From Roseateles asaccharophilus (lineage in GTDB: Bacteria > Pseudomonadota > Gammaproteobacteria > Burkholderiales > Burkholderiaceae_C): 64,000 nucleotides of DNA. The DNA is taken from positions 202,000 through 265,999 of the forward strand of contig NZ_SNXE01000005.1 of the NCBI RefSeq assembly GCF_004362405.1, read 5' to 3'. Positions 34,286-46,946 of this stretch are shown in pieces (position 1 is the stretch's first letter; each line of letters begins with the position of its first letter). A program made the position numbers and the translations under genes. The notes below the pieces were generated by a model. The model ran no database searches, had not been told where the DNA came from, and was given only the letters and a program-made list of their open reading frames with translations.

Positions 34286-34332
34286 TGGTCGGGGTGAGAG
34301 GATTCGAACCTCCGGCCTCTACGTCCCGAACG
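34286..34332. repeat. attR: 3' half of the intact tRNA-Pro
   Basis: 47 bp identical to 15572-15618, running from the CCA end to the anticodon loop. The element supplied this half, restoring a functional tRNA after integration. Confidence 0.92.
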
Positions 34333-34362
34333 TAGCGCTCTACCAGGCTAAGCTACACCCCG
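34286..34362 (-). tRNA. tRNA-Pro (anticodon CGG)
   Basis: 77 nt with encoded CCA. Acceptor stem CGGGGTG pairs with CACCCCG, discriminator A; anticodon stem-loop CTACG-TTCGGGA-CGTAG gives CGG; T loop GTTCGAATC. Intact despite being the integration target. Confidence 0.97.
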
Positions 34363-34421
34363 ATTTGCGATGTTGTGACCCGCAGCGGTGTCGGATCTCA
34401 TCACGATTCAATCGCTTTACG

Positions 34422-35414
34422 CTAAAAGGAGCGGTCCACCGACTGAGCACAAAATTCTAGCAGGGTTTCGCGCCAGATGGAAGGGGGGAGTGATTGAAGG
34501 CATGCGCGAGCACTCTCGGCCTCGGCGCGTGCGGCCTCGCGCGTCGCATCCAGGGCGCCGGTGCGGCCCACGATGTCGATGATTTCGGTCAGCCCTTGTA
34601 CTTCGCCATTCTGGATTGCCTGACGTATCAGGGCGCGGTCCTTGGGGCTGCCGCGCTCCATGGCAACCAGCAGCGGCAGCGTCGGCTTGCCTTCGCGTAG
34701 ATCGTCGCCGACGTTCTTGCCCAGGGCTTGTGTGTCGCCGCTGTAGTCCAGTGCGTCATCGATCAGTTGAAAGGCGGTGCCCAGGGCGCGGCCGAAACCG
34801 GCGCAGGCCTCCTCGATCTCGGGCGTGCTGTCCGCCAAGATGGCGCCGAGGCGGGCGCTGGCCTCGAAGAGCTTGGCCGTCTTGTAGCGGATCACGCGCA
34901 GGTACTGCTCCACCGCGATGTCCGGGTCGTGCATGTTCATCAGTTGCAGGACCTCGCCCTCCGCAATCACATTGGTGGCGTCAGCCAGCACGTCGAGCAC
35001 ACGCATGCGCTGGACCGACACCATCATCTGGAAAGCGCGCGAGTAGAGGAAGTCGCCGACCAGGACGGCCGCGGCATTGCCGAAGAGGGCATTGGCCGTG
35101 GGCTTGCCGCGGCGAAGTGATGATTCGTCCACCACATCGTCATGCAGCAGGGTGGCGGTGTGGATGAACTCCACCACGGCGGCCATCTCGAAGCGGTCGC
35201 TCTTGCTGTGGCCCAGGGCGTTGGCAAAGAGCAGAACCAGCTTGGGGCGTATGCGCTTGCCGCCGGCCTGCACGATGTAGGCACCGATCTGGTTGATCAG
35301 GGCCACATCGGAATCCAGACGCCGCGCGATGACGGCATCGACCTCGCGCATCTCGGCGTCCAGCAGGGCTTGGGCCTCGACAATGGGGGATGCGGTTGCG
35401 GTCAGCACACTCAA
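34422..35414 (-). CDS. ispB: Octaprenyl diphosphate synthase
   Basis: Trans-prenyltransferase that makes the C40 side chain of ubiquinone. 330 aa with both aspartate-rich motifs, LLHDDVVDESSLRRGKPT and QLIDDALDYSGD, and the GGKRIRPKLVLL substrate site near the N-terminus. The start is TTG at 35414, with GTG two codons later as an alternative. A TATAAT at 35451-35446 (minus strand) is a plausible -10. Divergent from rplU, a conserved arrangement. Confidence 0.95.
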   Translation of the reverse strand: MSVLTATASPIVEAQALLDAEMREVDAVIARRLDSDVALINQIGAYIVQAGGKRIRPKLVLLFANALGHSKSDRFEMAAVVEFIHTATLLHDDVVDESSLRRGKPTANALFGNAAAVLVGDFLYSRAFQMMVSVQRMRVLDVLADATNVIAEGEVLQLMNMHDPDIAVEQYLRVIRYKTAKLFEASARLGAILADSTPEIEEACAGFGRALGTAFQLIDDALDYSGDTQALGKNVGDDLREGKPTLPLLVAMERGSPKDRALIRQAIQNGEVQGLTEIIDIVGRTGALDATREAARAEAESARACLQSLPPSIWRETLLEFCAQSVDRSF

Positions 35415-35493
35415 CTCTCTAAAGCCCTAGGCGGGCGAGACCGCGATTATAGAGAGGCGGTCTGCGGCATGGTTGGGCCTGGGTGCTTGGTGC

Positions 35494-35522
35494 TTGGTGT
35501 TTTCCCGCGGCGCTGCTATACT
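35494..35522 (+). promoter_or_regulatory. Promoter of rplU-rpmA
   Basis: TTGGTG (35494-35499), 17-bp spacer, TATACT (35517-35522). The predicted start would leave a leader of about 75 nt before rplU. Confidence 0.6.
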
Positions 35523-35604
35523 TTCGGGCTCTGCGCGTTTTCAGATGCGCTGGAGACCTCAGTCCGGGATGGGCCGGCGGGGTTGGTTTACTGAAAGGGC
35601 TGAT

Positions 35605-35916
35605 ATGTACGCGGTCATAAAAACCGGCGGCAAGCAATACAAGGTTGCTGCTGGCGAAAAGATCAAGGTAGAACAGATTGCTGCGGATGTTGGCCAAGAG
35701 ATCGTGATCGACCAAGTTCTCGCCGTGGGTAACGGCGCTGAGCTGAAGGTTGGCACTCCCTTGGTTGCTGGCGCAAGCGTTAAGGCCACGGTTGTGGCTC
35801 ATGGCAAGCACGACAAGGTGCGCATCTTCAAGCTGCGTCGTCGCAAGCACTACAAGAAGAGCCAAGGCCATCGCCAGATCTACACCGAGCTGGAAATCAG
35901 CGCGGTCAACGGCTAA
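35605..35916 (+). CDS. rplU: 50S ribosomal protein L21
   Basis: 103 aa, normal. Begins [23 protein letters not shown] and ends with the conserved [23 protein letters not shown]. Start chosen at the ATG preceded by GAAAGGG. First gene of rplU-rpmA-obgE. Confidence 0.98.
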   Translation: MYAVIKTGGKQYKVAAGEKIKVEQIAADVGQEIVIDQVLAVGNGAELKVGTPLVAGASVKATVVAHGKHDKVRIFKLRRRKHYKKSQGHRQIYTELEISAVNG

Positions 35917-35950
35917 TCCGGCTTTCGCCAACAGTTCAAGGAGTTAATCC

Positions 35951-36208
35951 ATGGCACAGAAAAAGGGCGGCGGTTCCACACGGAACGGCCGCGACTCGAA
36001 GCCCAAGATGCTGGGCGTGAAGGTGTTTGGTGGTCAGGCGATTTCGGCTGGTTCCATCATCGTGCGTCAGCGCGGCACCAAGTTCCATGCTGGCACCAAT
36101 GTCGGCATGGGCAAGGACCACACCCTGTTCGCGCTGGTGGACGGTACCGTGTCCTTCACCACCAAGGGTGAACTGAACCGCTCGACGGTTGTTGTCACCC
36201 CGGTCTGA
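35951..36208 (+). CDS. rpmA: 50S ribosomal protein L27
   Basis: 85 aa. [24 protein letters not shown] is the L27 N-terminus whose tail reaches the peptidyl transferase centre; there is no Firmicute-type cleaved extension. AAGGAG lies close upstream. 34 bp after rplU. Confidence 0.98.
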   Translation: MAQKKGGGSTRNGRDSKPKMLGVKVFGGQAISAGSIIVRQRGTKFHAGTNVGMGKDHTLFALVDGTVSFTTKGELNRSTVVVTPV

Positions 36209-36256
36209 ACGACCGTGAAATCGCTGGCGGTTCAGCAGCAGCCGCCCGCCAGCTGA

Positions 36257-38652
<2,396 letters not shown>

Positions 38653-38734
38653 CGAGCGCCAGGTTGCGGCGCAGGCTTATATCGCGTAGCGATGTGAGCC
38701 GAAGCCACAATCGCCGCGGCGCCAGGCAGGGCCT

Positions 38735-39343
38735 TCAGCCCTGCTTGTGCTCACCCGACTCCGGCCCCGCGCCTTGCGGCGCCTCGGCGCATTCGGCACC
38801 GCCCTGAGGCGCACGCGGCTCCCGATGCTGAGGTCGCATGCCACCCCGCAGATAGCGATTGTGGTGATTGATGCGCGGCAGAAAACGGGCCAGCTCGGTC
38901 AGTGCCATCTGGTAGACGCCGCGCTTGAATTCGATCACGGCCTCCAGCGGCACCCAGTACTCGTTCCAGCGCCAGGCGTCGAACTCCGGGTGGTCGGTGG
39001 CGCGCAGGTTCATATCGCAGTCGCGCGCGGTCAGCTGCAGCAGGAACCAGATCTGTTTCTGGCCCTTGTAGTGACCACGGGCATCGCGGCGTATGAAGTG
39101 CTCGGGCACCTCGTAGCGCAACCAGTCCCGCGTGCGCGCAATGATGCGCACCTGATCCGCGTGCAGCCCCACTTCTTCGTGAAGCTCACGAAACATCGCC
39201 TGCTCAGGCGTTTCGCCATGCTTGATGCCCCCTTGCGGGAACTGCCAGGAATGGGTCCGGATGCGTTTGCCCCAGAAGACCTCGTTCCTGTGGTTGAGCA
39301 GGATGATGCCGACGTTGGGCCGGAAGCCTTCACGGTCGAGCAT
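38735..39343 (-). CDS. rppH: RNA pyrophosphohydrolase RppH
   Basis: Nudix hydrolase that removes pyrophosphate from the 5' end of mRNA and starts decay. The N-terminal [17 protein letters not shown] is typical, and the Nudix box [23 protein letters not shown] is complete. 202 aa; the tail after residue 165 ([14 protein letters not shown]...) is Pro/Gly/Glu-rich and probably unstructured. ATG at 39343 is preferred because the upstream in-frame extension is not conserved-looking. Divergent from proS. Confidence 0.95.
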   Translation of the reverse strand: MLDREGFRPNVGIILLNHRNEVFWGKRIRTHSWQFPQGGIKHGETPEQAMFRELHEEVGLHADQVRIIARTRDWLRYEVPEHFIRRDARGHYKGQKQIWFLLQLTARDCDMNLRATDHPEFDAWRWNEYWVPLEAVIEFKRGVYQMALTELARFLPRINHHNRYLRGGMRPQHREPRAPQGGAECAEAPQGAGPESGEHKQG

Positions 39344-39478
39344 AATCAACCCCAAATCTATAGTTAGATCGATTATTGCATCGGGGCCACACCCGGGCAT
39401 TCCCCTCGCTAACCCTCACCTTGCGCCTTTGTGCTTGACCTTGGGTCACAGTGCTGAGCGCCCTCTCTTGTCCGCGCC

Positions 39479-41224
39479 ATGAAAGCCAGCCAGTTCTTCA
39501 TTTCCACGCTCAAGGAAGCCCCCGCCGACGCCGAAGTGGTCAGCCACAAGCTGATGATGCGCGCGGGCATGATCAAGCGCCTGGGCGCCGGCATCTACAA
39601 CTACATGCCCATGGGTCTGCGCGTGATCCGCAAGGTCGAGACCATCATCCGCGAGGAGATGAACCGTGCCGGCGCCGTGGAGCTGCTGATGCCCGTGGTC
39701 CAGCCCGCCGAGCTGTGGCAGGAGACCGGTCGCTTCGACAAGATGGGCCCCGAGCTGCTGCGCGTGAAGGACCGTCACGACCGTGACTTCATCATCCAGC
39801 CCACCTCCGAGGAAGTGGTCACCGATATCGCGCGCCAGGAGCTGCGCAGCTACAAGCAGCTGCCCAAGAACTTCTATCACATCCAGACCAAGTTCCGCGA
39901 CGAGCGCCGCCCGCGCTTCGGCGTGATGCGCGGCCGCGAGTTCACGATGAAGGACGCCTACTCCTTCGACCGTGATGTGGAGAGCGCCGGCCGCAGCTAC
40001 GAGAACATGTACGCGGCCTACTGCAAGATCTTCGACCGCCTGGGCCTGGAGTACCGCGCCGTGGCGGCCGATACCGGCGCCATCGGCGGCGACCGCTCGC
40101 ACGAGTTCCAGGTGATCGCCGATACCGGCGAAGACGCCATCGTCTACTGCCCCACCAGCGACTTCGCCGCCAATATCGAGCTGGCCGAGGCCGTGGCCCT
40201 GCTGGCCGCGCGTGCCGTGCCCGCCCAGGCCCAGGCCAAGACGCCCACGCCCGGCAAGAGCACCTGCGAGGATGTGGCGGCCCTGCTGGGCCTGCCCCTG
40301 GCCCAGACCGTCAAGTCCCTGGTGCTGGCCACCGACGAACTCAACGAAGCCGGCGATGTGGCCAAGACCCAGGTCTGGCTGCTTCTGGTGCGCGGCGATC
40401 ACGAGCTCAACGAGGTCAAGGCCGGCAAGCTCGAAGGCCTGAAGGCGGGCTTCCGCTTCGCCACCGTGGCCGAGATCGAGGAGCACTTCGGCTGCAAGCC
40501 GGGCTACCTGGGCCCGATTGGCTTGAAGAAGCCCGTCAAGATCGTGGCCGATCGCACCGTGGCCCAGATGGCCGATTTCGTCTGCGGCGCCAACGAGGCC
40601 GACTTCCACTACACCGGCGTGAACTGGGGCCGCGACCTGCCCGAGCCCGATCTGGTGGCCGACATCCGCAATGTGGTGGCGGGCGACCCCTCGCCGGACG
40701 GCAAGGGCGTGCTGGCCATCCAGCGCGGCATCGAGGTGGGCCATGTGTTCTATCTGGGCACCAAGTACTCGGCCGCGATGAACGCCGTCTTCCTGGACGA
40801 GACCGGCAAACCCAAGCCCATGGAAATGGGCTGCTACGGCATTGGCGTGACCCGCATCCTGGGCGCGGCCATCGAGCAGAACCATGACGATCGCGGCATC
40901 ATCTGGCCGGACGCCATCGCCCCCTTCACCGTGGTGATCTGCCCCATCGGCATGGACCGCAGCGACGAGGTCAAGGCCGCAGCCACCCAACTGCACGAGG
41001 AACTGCAGGCCTTGGGCGTGGACGTGCTGCTGGACGACCGCGGCGAGCGCCCGGGTGCCATGTTTGCCGACTGGGAGCTGGTGGGTGTGCCCCACCGCGT
41101 GGTGCTGTCCGACCGCGGCCTCAAGGAAGGTCAGGTCGAGTACCAGGGCCGTCGCGACGCCGAGGCCAGCAAGCTGGCTCTGGCCGATGTCGTGGCCCAT
41201 CTGAAGGGCAAGCTCAAGCTTTGA
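39479..41224 (+). CDS. proS: Prolyl-tRNA synthetase (bacterial type)
   Basis: 581 aa. Class II synthetase with motif 2 [26 protein letters not shown], a long insertion editing domain (about 230-400), motif 3 [18 protein letters not shown] and a C-terminal anticodon-binding domain. Length and the insertion are typical of the bacterial type. ATG at 39479. Followed by a transglycosylase gene that overlaps it by one base. Confidence 0.97.
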   Translation: MKASQFFISTLKEAPADAEVVSHKLMMRAGMIKRLGAGIYNYMPMGLRVIRKVETIIREEMNRAGAVELLMPVVQPAELWQETGRFDKMGPELLRVKDRHDRDFIIQPTSEEVVTDIARQELRSYKQLPKNFYHIQTKFRDERRPRFGVMRGREFTMKDAYSFDRDVESAGRSYENMYAAYCKIFDRLGLEYRAVAADTGAIGGDRSHEFQVIADTGEDAIVYCPTSDFAANIELAEAVALLAARAVPAQAQAKTPTPGKSTCEDVAALLGLPLAQTVKSLVLATDELNEAGDVAKTQVWLLLVRGDHELNEVKAGKLEGLKAGFRFATVAEIEEHFGCKPGYLGPIGLKKPVKIVADRTVAQMADFVCGANEADFHYTGVNWGRDLPEPDLVADIRNVVAGDPSPDGKGVLAIQRGIEVGHVFYLGTKYSAAMNAVFLDETGKPKPMEMGCYGIGVTRILGAAIEQNHDDRGIIWPDAIAPFTVVICPIGMDRSDEVKAAATQLHEELQALGVDVLLDDRGERPGAMFADWELVGVPHRVVLSDRGLKEGQVEYQGRRDAEASKLALADVVAHLKGKLKL

Positions 41225-41838
41225 TGATGCACCGACGCGCTCTGCTGGGCGCGGCGGCCGTCACACTGGCCTGGCCGCGGCGAGCCCGGGCCGGGGCCCA
41301 GGTGGAGGAGCCGCTGGCGGATTCCGTGCGCTCGGCTCTGTCATCGGCCATTGGCAACCGGGCGCCGCCCAAACCGCGTTTTTCCGACGTTGAGGAGCGC
41401 TTGTCCTACCTGCGCTGGCTGGGTGAGATGAGCGAGCGCCTCAAGAAGCGGCTCTCCGAGGCCCAGACCCGCATCGAGTTTCTCGAAACGGTCTGGTACG
41501 AGAGCAAGCGTGCCGGCCTGGAGCCGGCCCTGGTGCTGGGCCTGATTCAGGTGGAAAGCGGCTTTCGCAAGTACGCGATCAGCGTGGCGGGCGCCCGGGG
41601 CTATATGCAGGTCATGCCCTTCTGGGCGCGCCTGATCGGCGATGGCAACCCCTCGCACCTCTTCCATATGCAGACGAATCTGCGCTTCGGCTGCGTGATC
41701 CTGCGCCACTATCTGGACCGGGAGAAGGGCGATATGTTCATGGCCCTGGGGCGCTACAACGGCAGCCGCGGCCGCGCCGAGTATCCCAACGCGGTGTTCA
41801 GCAACCGCAAGCGCTGGCTGATGCCCGGCGAGGCCTAG
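41224..41838 (+). CDS. Lytic transglycosylase (SLT domain)
   Basis: 204 aa. An N-terminal signal (RRALLGAAAVTLAWPRRARAGA, a twin-arginine-like start with weak hydrophobicity) is followed by a helical linker and an SLT domain: LVLGLIQVESGFRKYAISVAGARGYMQVMPFW, with Glu of VESGF as the catalytic acid, and ALGRYNGSRGRAEYPNAV. It would cleave peptidoglycan in the periplasm. ATG at 41224 or the next codon. Ends four bases into convergent ubiX. Confidence 0.88.
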   Translation: MMHRRALLGAAAVTLAWPRRARAGAQVEEPLADSVRSALSSAIGNRAPPKPRFSDVEERLSYLRWLGEMSERLKKRLSEAQTRIEFLETVWYESKRAGLEPALVLGLIQVESGFRKYAISVAGARGYMQVMPFWARLIGDGNPSHLFHMQTNLRFGCVILRHYLDREKGDMFMALGRYNGSRGRAEYPNAVFSNRKRWLMPGEA

Positions 41839-42413
41839 CCCCTGAGTCCGTTCCAGGACTGCGGCGCGGCGCCGGCCACACCGGCCAGCTCCAGCACCCG
41901 CTCCACCGACTCGTTCACCAGCTCCTCAATGCTCTGAGGGCGGTGGTAGAAGGCCGGCAGGGGCGGGAAGATGATGCCGCCCATCTCGGTCACGGACGTC
42001 ATATTGCGCAGATGCGCCAGGTTCAGCGGGGTCTCGCGCACCATCAGTACCAGGCGGCGACGCTCCTTGAGCGTCACGTCCGCGGCGCGGGTGAGCAGGT
42101 TGTCGCCAAAGCCATGGGCCACGGCGGCCAGGGTCTTCATGGAGCAGGGCGCGATCACCATGGCGGCGGTGGCAAAGCTGCCACTGGCCACGCAGGCCCC
42201 CACATCGCCCAGGGCATGGCTGCGGCTAGCCTCGGCCTCCAGGGCCTGGCGGTCCAGCCCCAGCTCATGGTGCACATTCAGCACCCCGGCTGGGGTGACG
42301 ATGAGATGCGTCTCCAGCCCCAGCTCCCGCCCGCGGCGCAGCAGGCGCAGACCGTAGGCAGCGCCGCTGGCGCCGGTGATGCCGACCACCAGTCGGCGCG
42401 GGACTTCGCTCAA
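41835..42413 (-). CDS. ubiX: UbiX flavin prenyltransferase
   Basis: 192 aa. Makes the prenylated FMN cofactor used by UbiD decarboxylases in ubiquinone synthesis. The FMN-binding GITGASGAAYGLRLL near the N-terminus, VIAPCSMKTLAAVAHGFGDNLLTRAADV and MGGIIFPPLPAFYHRP are diagnostic. Start is TTG at 42413, 7 bp after grxD. Confidence 0.94.
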   Translation of the reverse strand: MSEVPRRLVVGITGASGAAYGLRLLRRGRELGLETHLIVTPAGVLNVHHELGLDRQALEAEASRSHALGDVGACVASGSFATAAMVIAPCSMKTLAAVAHGFGDNLLTRAADVTLKERRRLVLMVRETPLNLAHLRNMTSVTEMGGIIFPPLPAFYHRPQSIEELVNESVERVLELAGVAGAAPQSWNGLRG

Positions 42414-42420
42414 GTCAGGC

Positions 42421-42738
42421 TCACTGGGCGGACAACACCTGCTGCAGCTCGCCGGCCTGGTACATCTCCATCATGATGTCCGAGCCGCCAACGAACTCGC
42501 CGTTCACATAGAGCTGGGGGATGGTGGGCCAGTTGGCGTATTCCTTGATGCCCTGGCGCACGGCCTCGTCTTCCAGCACGTTGAAGGTGGTCAGATCGCT
42601 GACGCCGCAGGCCTTGAGGATCTGCACCGCACGGCCGGAGAAGCCGCACATCGGAAACTGGGCCGTGCCCTTCATGAACAGCACGACGCGGTTGTTCTTC
42701 ACCAGATCATCGATGCGTTGCTGGACGTTGTCGCTCAT
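42421..42738 (-). CDS. grxD: Monothiol glutaredoxin, Grx4 type
   Basis: 105 aa from the ATG at 42738. Contains the monothiol active site CGFS (FMKGTAQFPMCGFSGRAVQIL) and WPTIPQLYVNGEFVGGSDIM. These proteins carry or deliver 2Fe-2S clusters. Same strand as ubiX and just upstream of it. Confidence 0.96.
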   Translation of the reverse strand: MSDNVQQRIDDLVKNNRVVLFMKGTAQFPMCGFSGRAVQILKACGVSDLTTFNVLEDEAVRQGIKEYANWPTIPQLYVNGEFVGGSDIMMEMYQAGELQQVLSAQ

Positions 42739-42839
42739 TGTCTCTACCCCATGTTCGATCACGGCGCCGCTTTGTGCGGCACCCATGCGCGGATTATCGG
42801 CCAGGCCCGGGGCTCTGGCCGGCGTGGGGAAAGAAGGCC

Positions 42840-43487
42840 TCAGAAGCTGTAGTTGAAGCCCAGCTGCACCACGGGACGCAGGCGTATGTCCAGCAGCAAA
42901 TCTTCCAGGCTCTGGGCGCCGCCCGGGCTGCGGCCCAGGCGCAGCTGGTCGCGGTAGCTCAGCTTGATCAGGCCCAGATCGGCACTGAAGCCCCAGCTGC
43001 CGCGCAAGGACTGGCCTGTGTAGCCTATGCCCAGGTAAGGTCGGGTCGCGTAGTCGGACTCCGCGCCCGGCAGGCTGGGGCCGAGCTGACTGATGCGGCG
43101 CTGGCCCAACAGAAGGCTGGCGCGCTGGCCCAGATCAGGGTTGCGCAGCGCCAAGCCCGAGCTGCTTTCGCTCAGTGCCCTGGTTCCGATCATCAGCCCA
43201 CCGGTGGTTCGCAGTCCGCCCTGGTAGCGATTGCTGGCGTCTGTGTTGTTGAAGATGTAGTAGTCGCCCAGCAGATTGGCGCTGAGCAGGCTCCGGCCGC
43301 CGCCCGTGTCCTCCAGGCTGCTGAGCTGCACCCGGGCTTGCCACCGCAGGGAATGGCTGTCCAGGGGCGGCAGGCTCAGGCCTTGGGCCGGCGCAGCGCC
43401 AGGGCTGCCGAGGGCTGCGGCAAGCAGCAGCAGGAGTCCGGCATGAACGGGGTGGGAAACAGGAACTCGGGCGGCAGCGTGGCGCAT
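42840..43487 (-). CDS. Putative outer-membrane or periplasmic beta-rich protein
   Basis: 215 aa from the ATG at 43487, with GGAGG seven bases upstream. A signal peptide (VHAGLLLLLAAALGSPGAAPAQG) is followed by alternating amphipathic strands with aromatic ends (LRWQARVQL, LLGDYYIFNN, RPYLGIGYTG, GSWGFSADLGLIKLSYRD) and a terminal phenylalanine in VVQLGFNYSF, the pattern of small outer-membrane beta-barrels. No specific family recognised. About 120 bp downstream of prmC in the opposite-to-transport sense, i.e. on the same strand, so possibly cotranscribed. Confidence 0.75.
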   Translation of the reverse strand: MRHAAARVPVSHPVHAGLLLLLAAALGSPGAAPAQGLSLPPLDSHSLRWQARVQLSSLEDTGGGRSLLSANLLGDYYIFNNTDASNRYQGGLRTTGGLMIGTRALSESSSGLALRNPDLGQRASLLLGQRRISQLGPSLPGAESDYATRPYLGIGYTGQSLRGSWGFSADLGLIKLSYRDQLRLGRSPGGAQSLEDLLLDIRLRPVVQLGFNYSF

Positions 43488-43606
43488 GGCGACCTCCTGA
43501 AGCGTCTGGAGCTGGCCGCTGCGGCCAGTCCTGAGAGCCATACTAATCCGGAGTGGCCGGGGGCGCTGTGGAATATGGGCGAATTCGCAGGGGCTGTTGT
43601 GGCTTT

Positions 43607-44437
43607 TCAGCCCGGCCGGCGGCCACCGCTGATGCGGGGCTGGCCGCCCAGGTCCCGGCGCAGGGCTATGGCCTCAAAGCCGGCTTCGGCCAGCAGTGCC
43701 GCCACCGCCTCCGCCTGGTCGTAGCCATGCTCCAGCAGCAGCCAGCCGCCGGGCACCAGGTGGTCTGGCGCCCCCGCCACCAGGGTGCGCAGGGCGGCCA
43801 GGCCGTCGCCCTCGGGCGTGAGCGCGCTGCGCGGCTCGTGGCGCAGGGCGGGCAGGTGCGGGTCGTCCCCGGCGATATAGGGCGGGTTGCTGACGATGAG
43901 CTCGAAGCGCCGGCCCGCCAGGGGCTGCCACCAGTCGCCGGCCAGGCATTCCAGGTCCAGACCCAGGCGGCGCGCATTCTCGGCCGCCATGGCCAGGGCG
44001 CCCTCGCTCAGGTCCACGGCGCTCACCGTGGCGGCGGGGTGGGCATGCTTGAGGGCCAGGGCGATGGCGCCGCTGCCCGTGCCCAGGTCTACCACCCGGG
44101 GTGTCGGGCCCAGGCCGGGCAGCAACTCCAGGGCCCAGTCCACCAAGGTCTCGGTATCGGGGCGGGGCACCAGGGTGTGGGCGTTGACGCGCAGGCGCAG
44201 GCCGTGGAATTCCTTCTCGCCGGCCAGATAGGCCAGGGGCACGTCCTGCAGGCGCTGGACCAGCCAGTCGGCAAAGCGCGCCGCCTGCTCGGGGCTGAGA
44301 GCCTGGTCGTCATGGCTCAGCAGCCAGGCGCGGTCCACGCCCAGCAGGGTGCCCAGCAGCAGCTGGCTCTCCAGCCGGTCCAGGCCGGCCAGGCGGGCCT
44401 GGGCCAAGGCGGCGGCCACGCTCAGCGGGCTGCTCAT
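43607..44437 (-). CDS. prmC: PrmC, release factor glutamine methyltransferase
   Basis: 276 aa from ATG at 44437, which overlaps the prfA stop by four bases. Methylates the GGQ glutamine of release factors. SAM site [17 protein letters not shown] and the catalytic NPPY ([14 protein letters not shown]) are intact, and the N-terminal helical domain precedes them. Coupling to prfA is conserved. Confidence 0.96.
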   Translation of the reverse strand: MSSPLSVAAALAQARLAGLDRLESQLLLGTLLGVDRAWLLSHDDQALSPEQAARFADWLVQRLQDVPLAYLAGEKEFHGLRLRVNAHTLVPRPDTETLVDWALELLPGLGPTPRVVDLGTGSGAIALALKHAHPAATVSAVDLSEGALAMAAENARRLGLDLECLAGDWWQPLAGRRFELIVSNPPYIAGDDPHLPALRHEPRSALTPEGDGLAALRTLVAGAPDHLVPGGWLLLEHGYDQAEAVAALLAEAGFEAIALRRDLGGQPRISGGRRPG

Positions 44438-45516
44438 GCGCGGCCTTCCAGGGCCGCCAGCTGCTCGGCGGCCTGTGCCGCTTGCAGGCCGGCCAGCACA
44501 TCGCCCAGATCGCCGTTCATGATCTGGTCCAGCTTGTAGAGCGTGAGGTTGATGCGGTGGTCGGTGAGCCGGCCCTGGGGAAAGTTGTAGGTGCGGATGC
44601 GGTCGCTGCGGTCGCCGCTGCCCACCAGGCTTTTGCGCTGGGCGGCTTCCTTGGCGGCGCGCTCGTTCTTGTCCTTGTCGCGCAGGCGGGCGGCCAGCAC
44701 GGCCATGGCCTTGGCCTTGTTGCGGTGCTGGCTGCGGTCGTCCTGGCACTCGGCCACCAGGCCGGTGGGCAGGTGGGTGATGCGGATGGCGGAGTCGGTC
44801 TTGTTGACGTGCTGGCCGCCGGCGCCGCTGGCGCGGAAGGTGTCGATACGCAGATCGGCCGGGTTGAGCTGGATCTCCTCGGCCTCGTCGGGCTCGGGCA
44901 TCACGGCCACGGTGCAGGCGCTGGTGTGGATGCGGCCCTGGCTCTCGGTGGCGGGCACACGCTGCACGCGGTGGCCGCCGGACTCGAACTTCATGCGGCC
45001 GTACACGCCCTCGCCCTCCAGGCGCACCACCAGCTCCTTGAAGCCGCCCAGATCGGATTCGCTGGCCGAGAGCGTCTCGCAGCGCCAGCCCTGGGTCTCG
45101 GCAAAGCGCAGATACATGCGGGCCAGATCGGCGGCAAACAGGGCCGATTCATCCCCGCCGGCGCCGGCACGGATTTCCAGAAAGGCATTGCGCTCGTCGT
45201 CCGGATCCTTGGGGATCAGGGCCAGCTGCAGCTGCTCGTGCAGATCCGCGATATCGGCCTGGGCGCTGGCGATTTCCTCGCGCGCCATCTCGGCCATCTC
45301 GGGCTCGTCCAGCAGCTCCCGGGCGGCGGCCAGATCGGCCTCGCGCTGCTGGTAGCGGCGGTAGCGCTCGACCAGTCCGCTGGCTTCGGCCTGCTCGCGG
45401 CTGAGGGCGCGGTAGCGCTTCATATCGGCGGCTACGGCGCCGTCGGCAAGAATGGTGTCGAGCTCGGCAAGGCGGAAGGCCAGGCGTTCGAACTGCTGGC
45501 GCAGGCTGTCTTTCAT
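44434..45516 (-). CDS. prfA: Peptide chain release factor 1
   Basis: 360 aa, normal. Recognises UAA and UAG. Codon-recognition PVT-type loop is in the region [18 protein letters not shown], and the peptidyl-hydrolysis motif GGQ is in [20 protein letters not shown]. Between hemA and prmC, as in many proteobacteria. Confidence 0.97.
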   Translation of the reverse strand: MKDSLRQQFERLAFRLAELDTILADGAVAADMKRYRALSREQAEASGLVERYRRYQQREADLAAARELLDEPEMAEMAREEIASAQADIADLHEQLQLALIPKDPDDERNAFLEIRAGAGGDESALFAADLARMYLRFAETQGWRCETLSASESDLGGFKELVVRLEGEGVYGRMKFESGGHRVQRVPATESQGRIHTSACTVAVMPEPDEAEEIQLNPADLRIDTFRASGAGGQHVNKTDSAIRITHLPTGLVAECQDDRSQHRNKAKAMAVLAARLRDKDKNERAAKEAAQRKSLVGSGDRSDRIRTYNFPQGRLTDHRINLTLYKLDQIMNGDLGDVLAGLQAAQAAEQLAALEGRA

Positions 45517-45633
45517 GGGGCGGAATCCGGGAGGCGTGAGTCAACGCGGGGCGTCAAGGCGGGCAGGGCGCGCGGGCGCTGCCGATGGGGGCCGCCGCCT
45601 GGGGCGAGGCGGCCCGGCGGGCTGACAGCGCCG

Positions 45634-46926
45634 CTAGGACTCGGCCGGGTTGCGCGCGCTATTGCGCAGGAACAGGCGCGACACCGTCTGGGCCAGCTGC
45701 ATGCGCTGCTCGCCCTCGCTGGCATGCAGCTCGGCCAGGGCGCCGTGCAGCATCTTCTGGGTCAGGCCGCGCGAGAGCGCGTCCAGCACCGCATCCACAT
45801 CCTCACCGCGGGCGAGCAGCTTGCGGGCGCGGGCAATCTCGTGCTGGCGCCAGTCATCGGCCTGGGACTGCAGGGCCTGGATCAGGGGCACGGTGTGGCG
45901 CTGACCCAGCCAGTGCACAAAGCTCTGCACGCCGGCCTCGACGATGGCCTCGGCCTGCTGCACCGCGGCCTGGCGCTTCTGGCCAGCGCTCTGCACGATG
46001 CCGGAGAGGTCGTCCACGGTGTAGAGGTAGACATCGTCCAGCTGGGCCACCTCGGGCTCGATATCGCGGGGCACGGCCAGGTCCACCATGAACATGGGGC
46101 GGTGCTTGCGGTTCTTCAGCGCGCGTTCCACGGCGCCCAGGCCGATGAGGGGCAGGCTGGAGGCGGTGCAGGAGATCACCGCGTCGAATTCATGCAGGCG
46201 CTGGGGCAGATCGGCCAGGCGCAGGGCCTCGGCCGAGAGGCGGCCGGCCAGCTTCTCACCGCGCTCCAGCGTGCGATTGGCGATGGCCATATGGCGCGGC
46301 GTCTTGGCGGCGAAATGCGTGGCCACCAGCTCGATCATCTCGCCGGCGCCGATGAAGAGCACCTTGATCTGGCTGAGGTCTTCGAAGAGCTGGGCGGCCA
46401 GGCGCACCGAAGCCGCCGCCATGCTGATGGAGTGGCTGCCGATCTCGGTGGAGGTTCGCACCTCCTTGGCTACCGAGAAGCTGCGCTGGAAGAGCTGGTG
46501 CAGGGTGGTGCCCAGGGTGCCGGCCTGGTCGGCCTCGCGCACGGCCTGCTTGAGCTGGCCCAGGATCTGGGGCTCGCCCAGCACCATGGAGTCCAGACCG
46601 CTGGCCACGCGGAAAGCGTGGCGTGCGGCGGCGCTGCCTTCCAGCACATAAGCATGGTCCATCAGCGCGCTGCTGCCCACGCCGCCTACGCCGGCCAGCC
46701 AGTCCACTGCCGGGCGCACGAGCTCGTTAGGGCCGGCCACATAGAGCTCGGTGCGGTTGCAGGTGGACAGCAGGGCCGCCTCGGGCAGCATGTGCCTGGG
46801 GCCGTGTTGCAGCTGCTGGCGCAGACCGAGCAGCGTGGGGGCAAGCTGGTCCAGCGAGAACGCGAACCTTCCGCGCAGATCCAGCGGCGCGGAGTGGTGG
46901 TTCAGGCTGAGGGCGAAGACGCTCAT
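45634..46926 (-). CDS. hemA: Glutamyl-tRNA reductase
   Basis: First committed step of C5-pathway heme synthesis. 430 aa. The N-terminus [23 protein letters not shown] and the catalytic cysteine region [12 protein letters not shown] are conserved, followed by the NADPH domain ([17 protein letters not shown]) and a C-terminal dimerisation helix. The ATG is only a few bases from a TATAAT, see the promoter entry. Confidence 0.97.
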   Translation of the reverse strand: MSVFALSLNHHSAPLDLRGRFAFSLDQLAPTLLGLRQQLQHGPRHMLPEAALLSTCNRTELYVAGPNELVRPAVDWLAGVGGVGSSALMDHAYVLEGSAAARHAFRVASGLDSMVLGEPQILGQLKQAVREADQAGTLGTTLHQLFQRSFSVAKEVRTSTEIGSHSISMAAASVRLAAQLFEDLSQIKVLFIGAGEMIELVATHFAAKTPRHMAIANRTLERGEKLAGRLSAEALRLADLPQRLHEFDAVISCTASSLPLIGLGAVERALKNRKHRPMFMVDLAVPRDIEPEVAQLDDVYLYTVDDLSGIVQSAGQKRQAAVQQAEAIVEAGVQSFVHWLGQRHTVPLIQALQSQADDWRQHEIARARKLLARGEDVDAVLDALSRGLTQKMLHGALAELHASEGEQRMQLAQTVSRLFLRNSARNPAES

Positions 46927-46928
46927 GT

Positions 46929-46946
46929 CCGAATTATAAAATTCGG
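46929..46946 (-). promoter_or_regulatory. hemA promoter -10 within a palindrome
   Basis: CCGAATT-ATAA-AATTCGG is a perfect 7-bp inverted repeat. On the minus strand it contains TATAAT (46938-46933), only six bases before the hemA ATG, so transcription may start at or near the A of ATG. The -35 region is weak. Confidence 0.5.

Larger units (their letters stand above)
15572..34332. mobile_element. Integrative mobilizable element in tRNA-Pro, about 18.7 kb
   Basis: Bounded by 47-bp direct repeats derived from tRNA-Pro(CGG), with a tyrosine integrase adjacent to the intact tRNA and matching 21-bp repeats just inside both ends. Contents: HTH protein, AlbA_2 protein, P-loop ATPase, restriction-modification cargo, ParC-like protein, RHH protein, split coupling protein, MobF relaxase and ArdC. 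No VirB/Trb-type secretion genes occur, so it is best classed as mobilizable, not self-conjugative. The cargo at 20.9-25.9 kb is visibly AT-richer than the flanks. Confidence 0.88.

Noticed and set aside
15572-34332. Self-transmissible conjugative element or prophage
   Set aside because: No secretion-channel genes and no capsid, tail, portal or lysis genes were found between the repeats.
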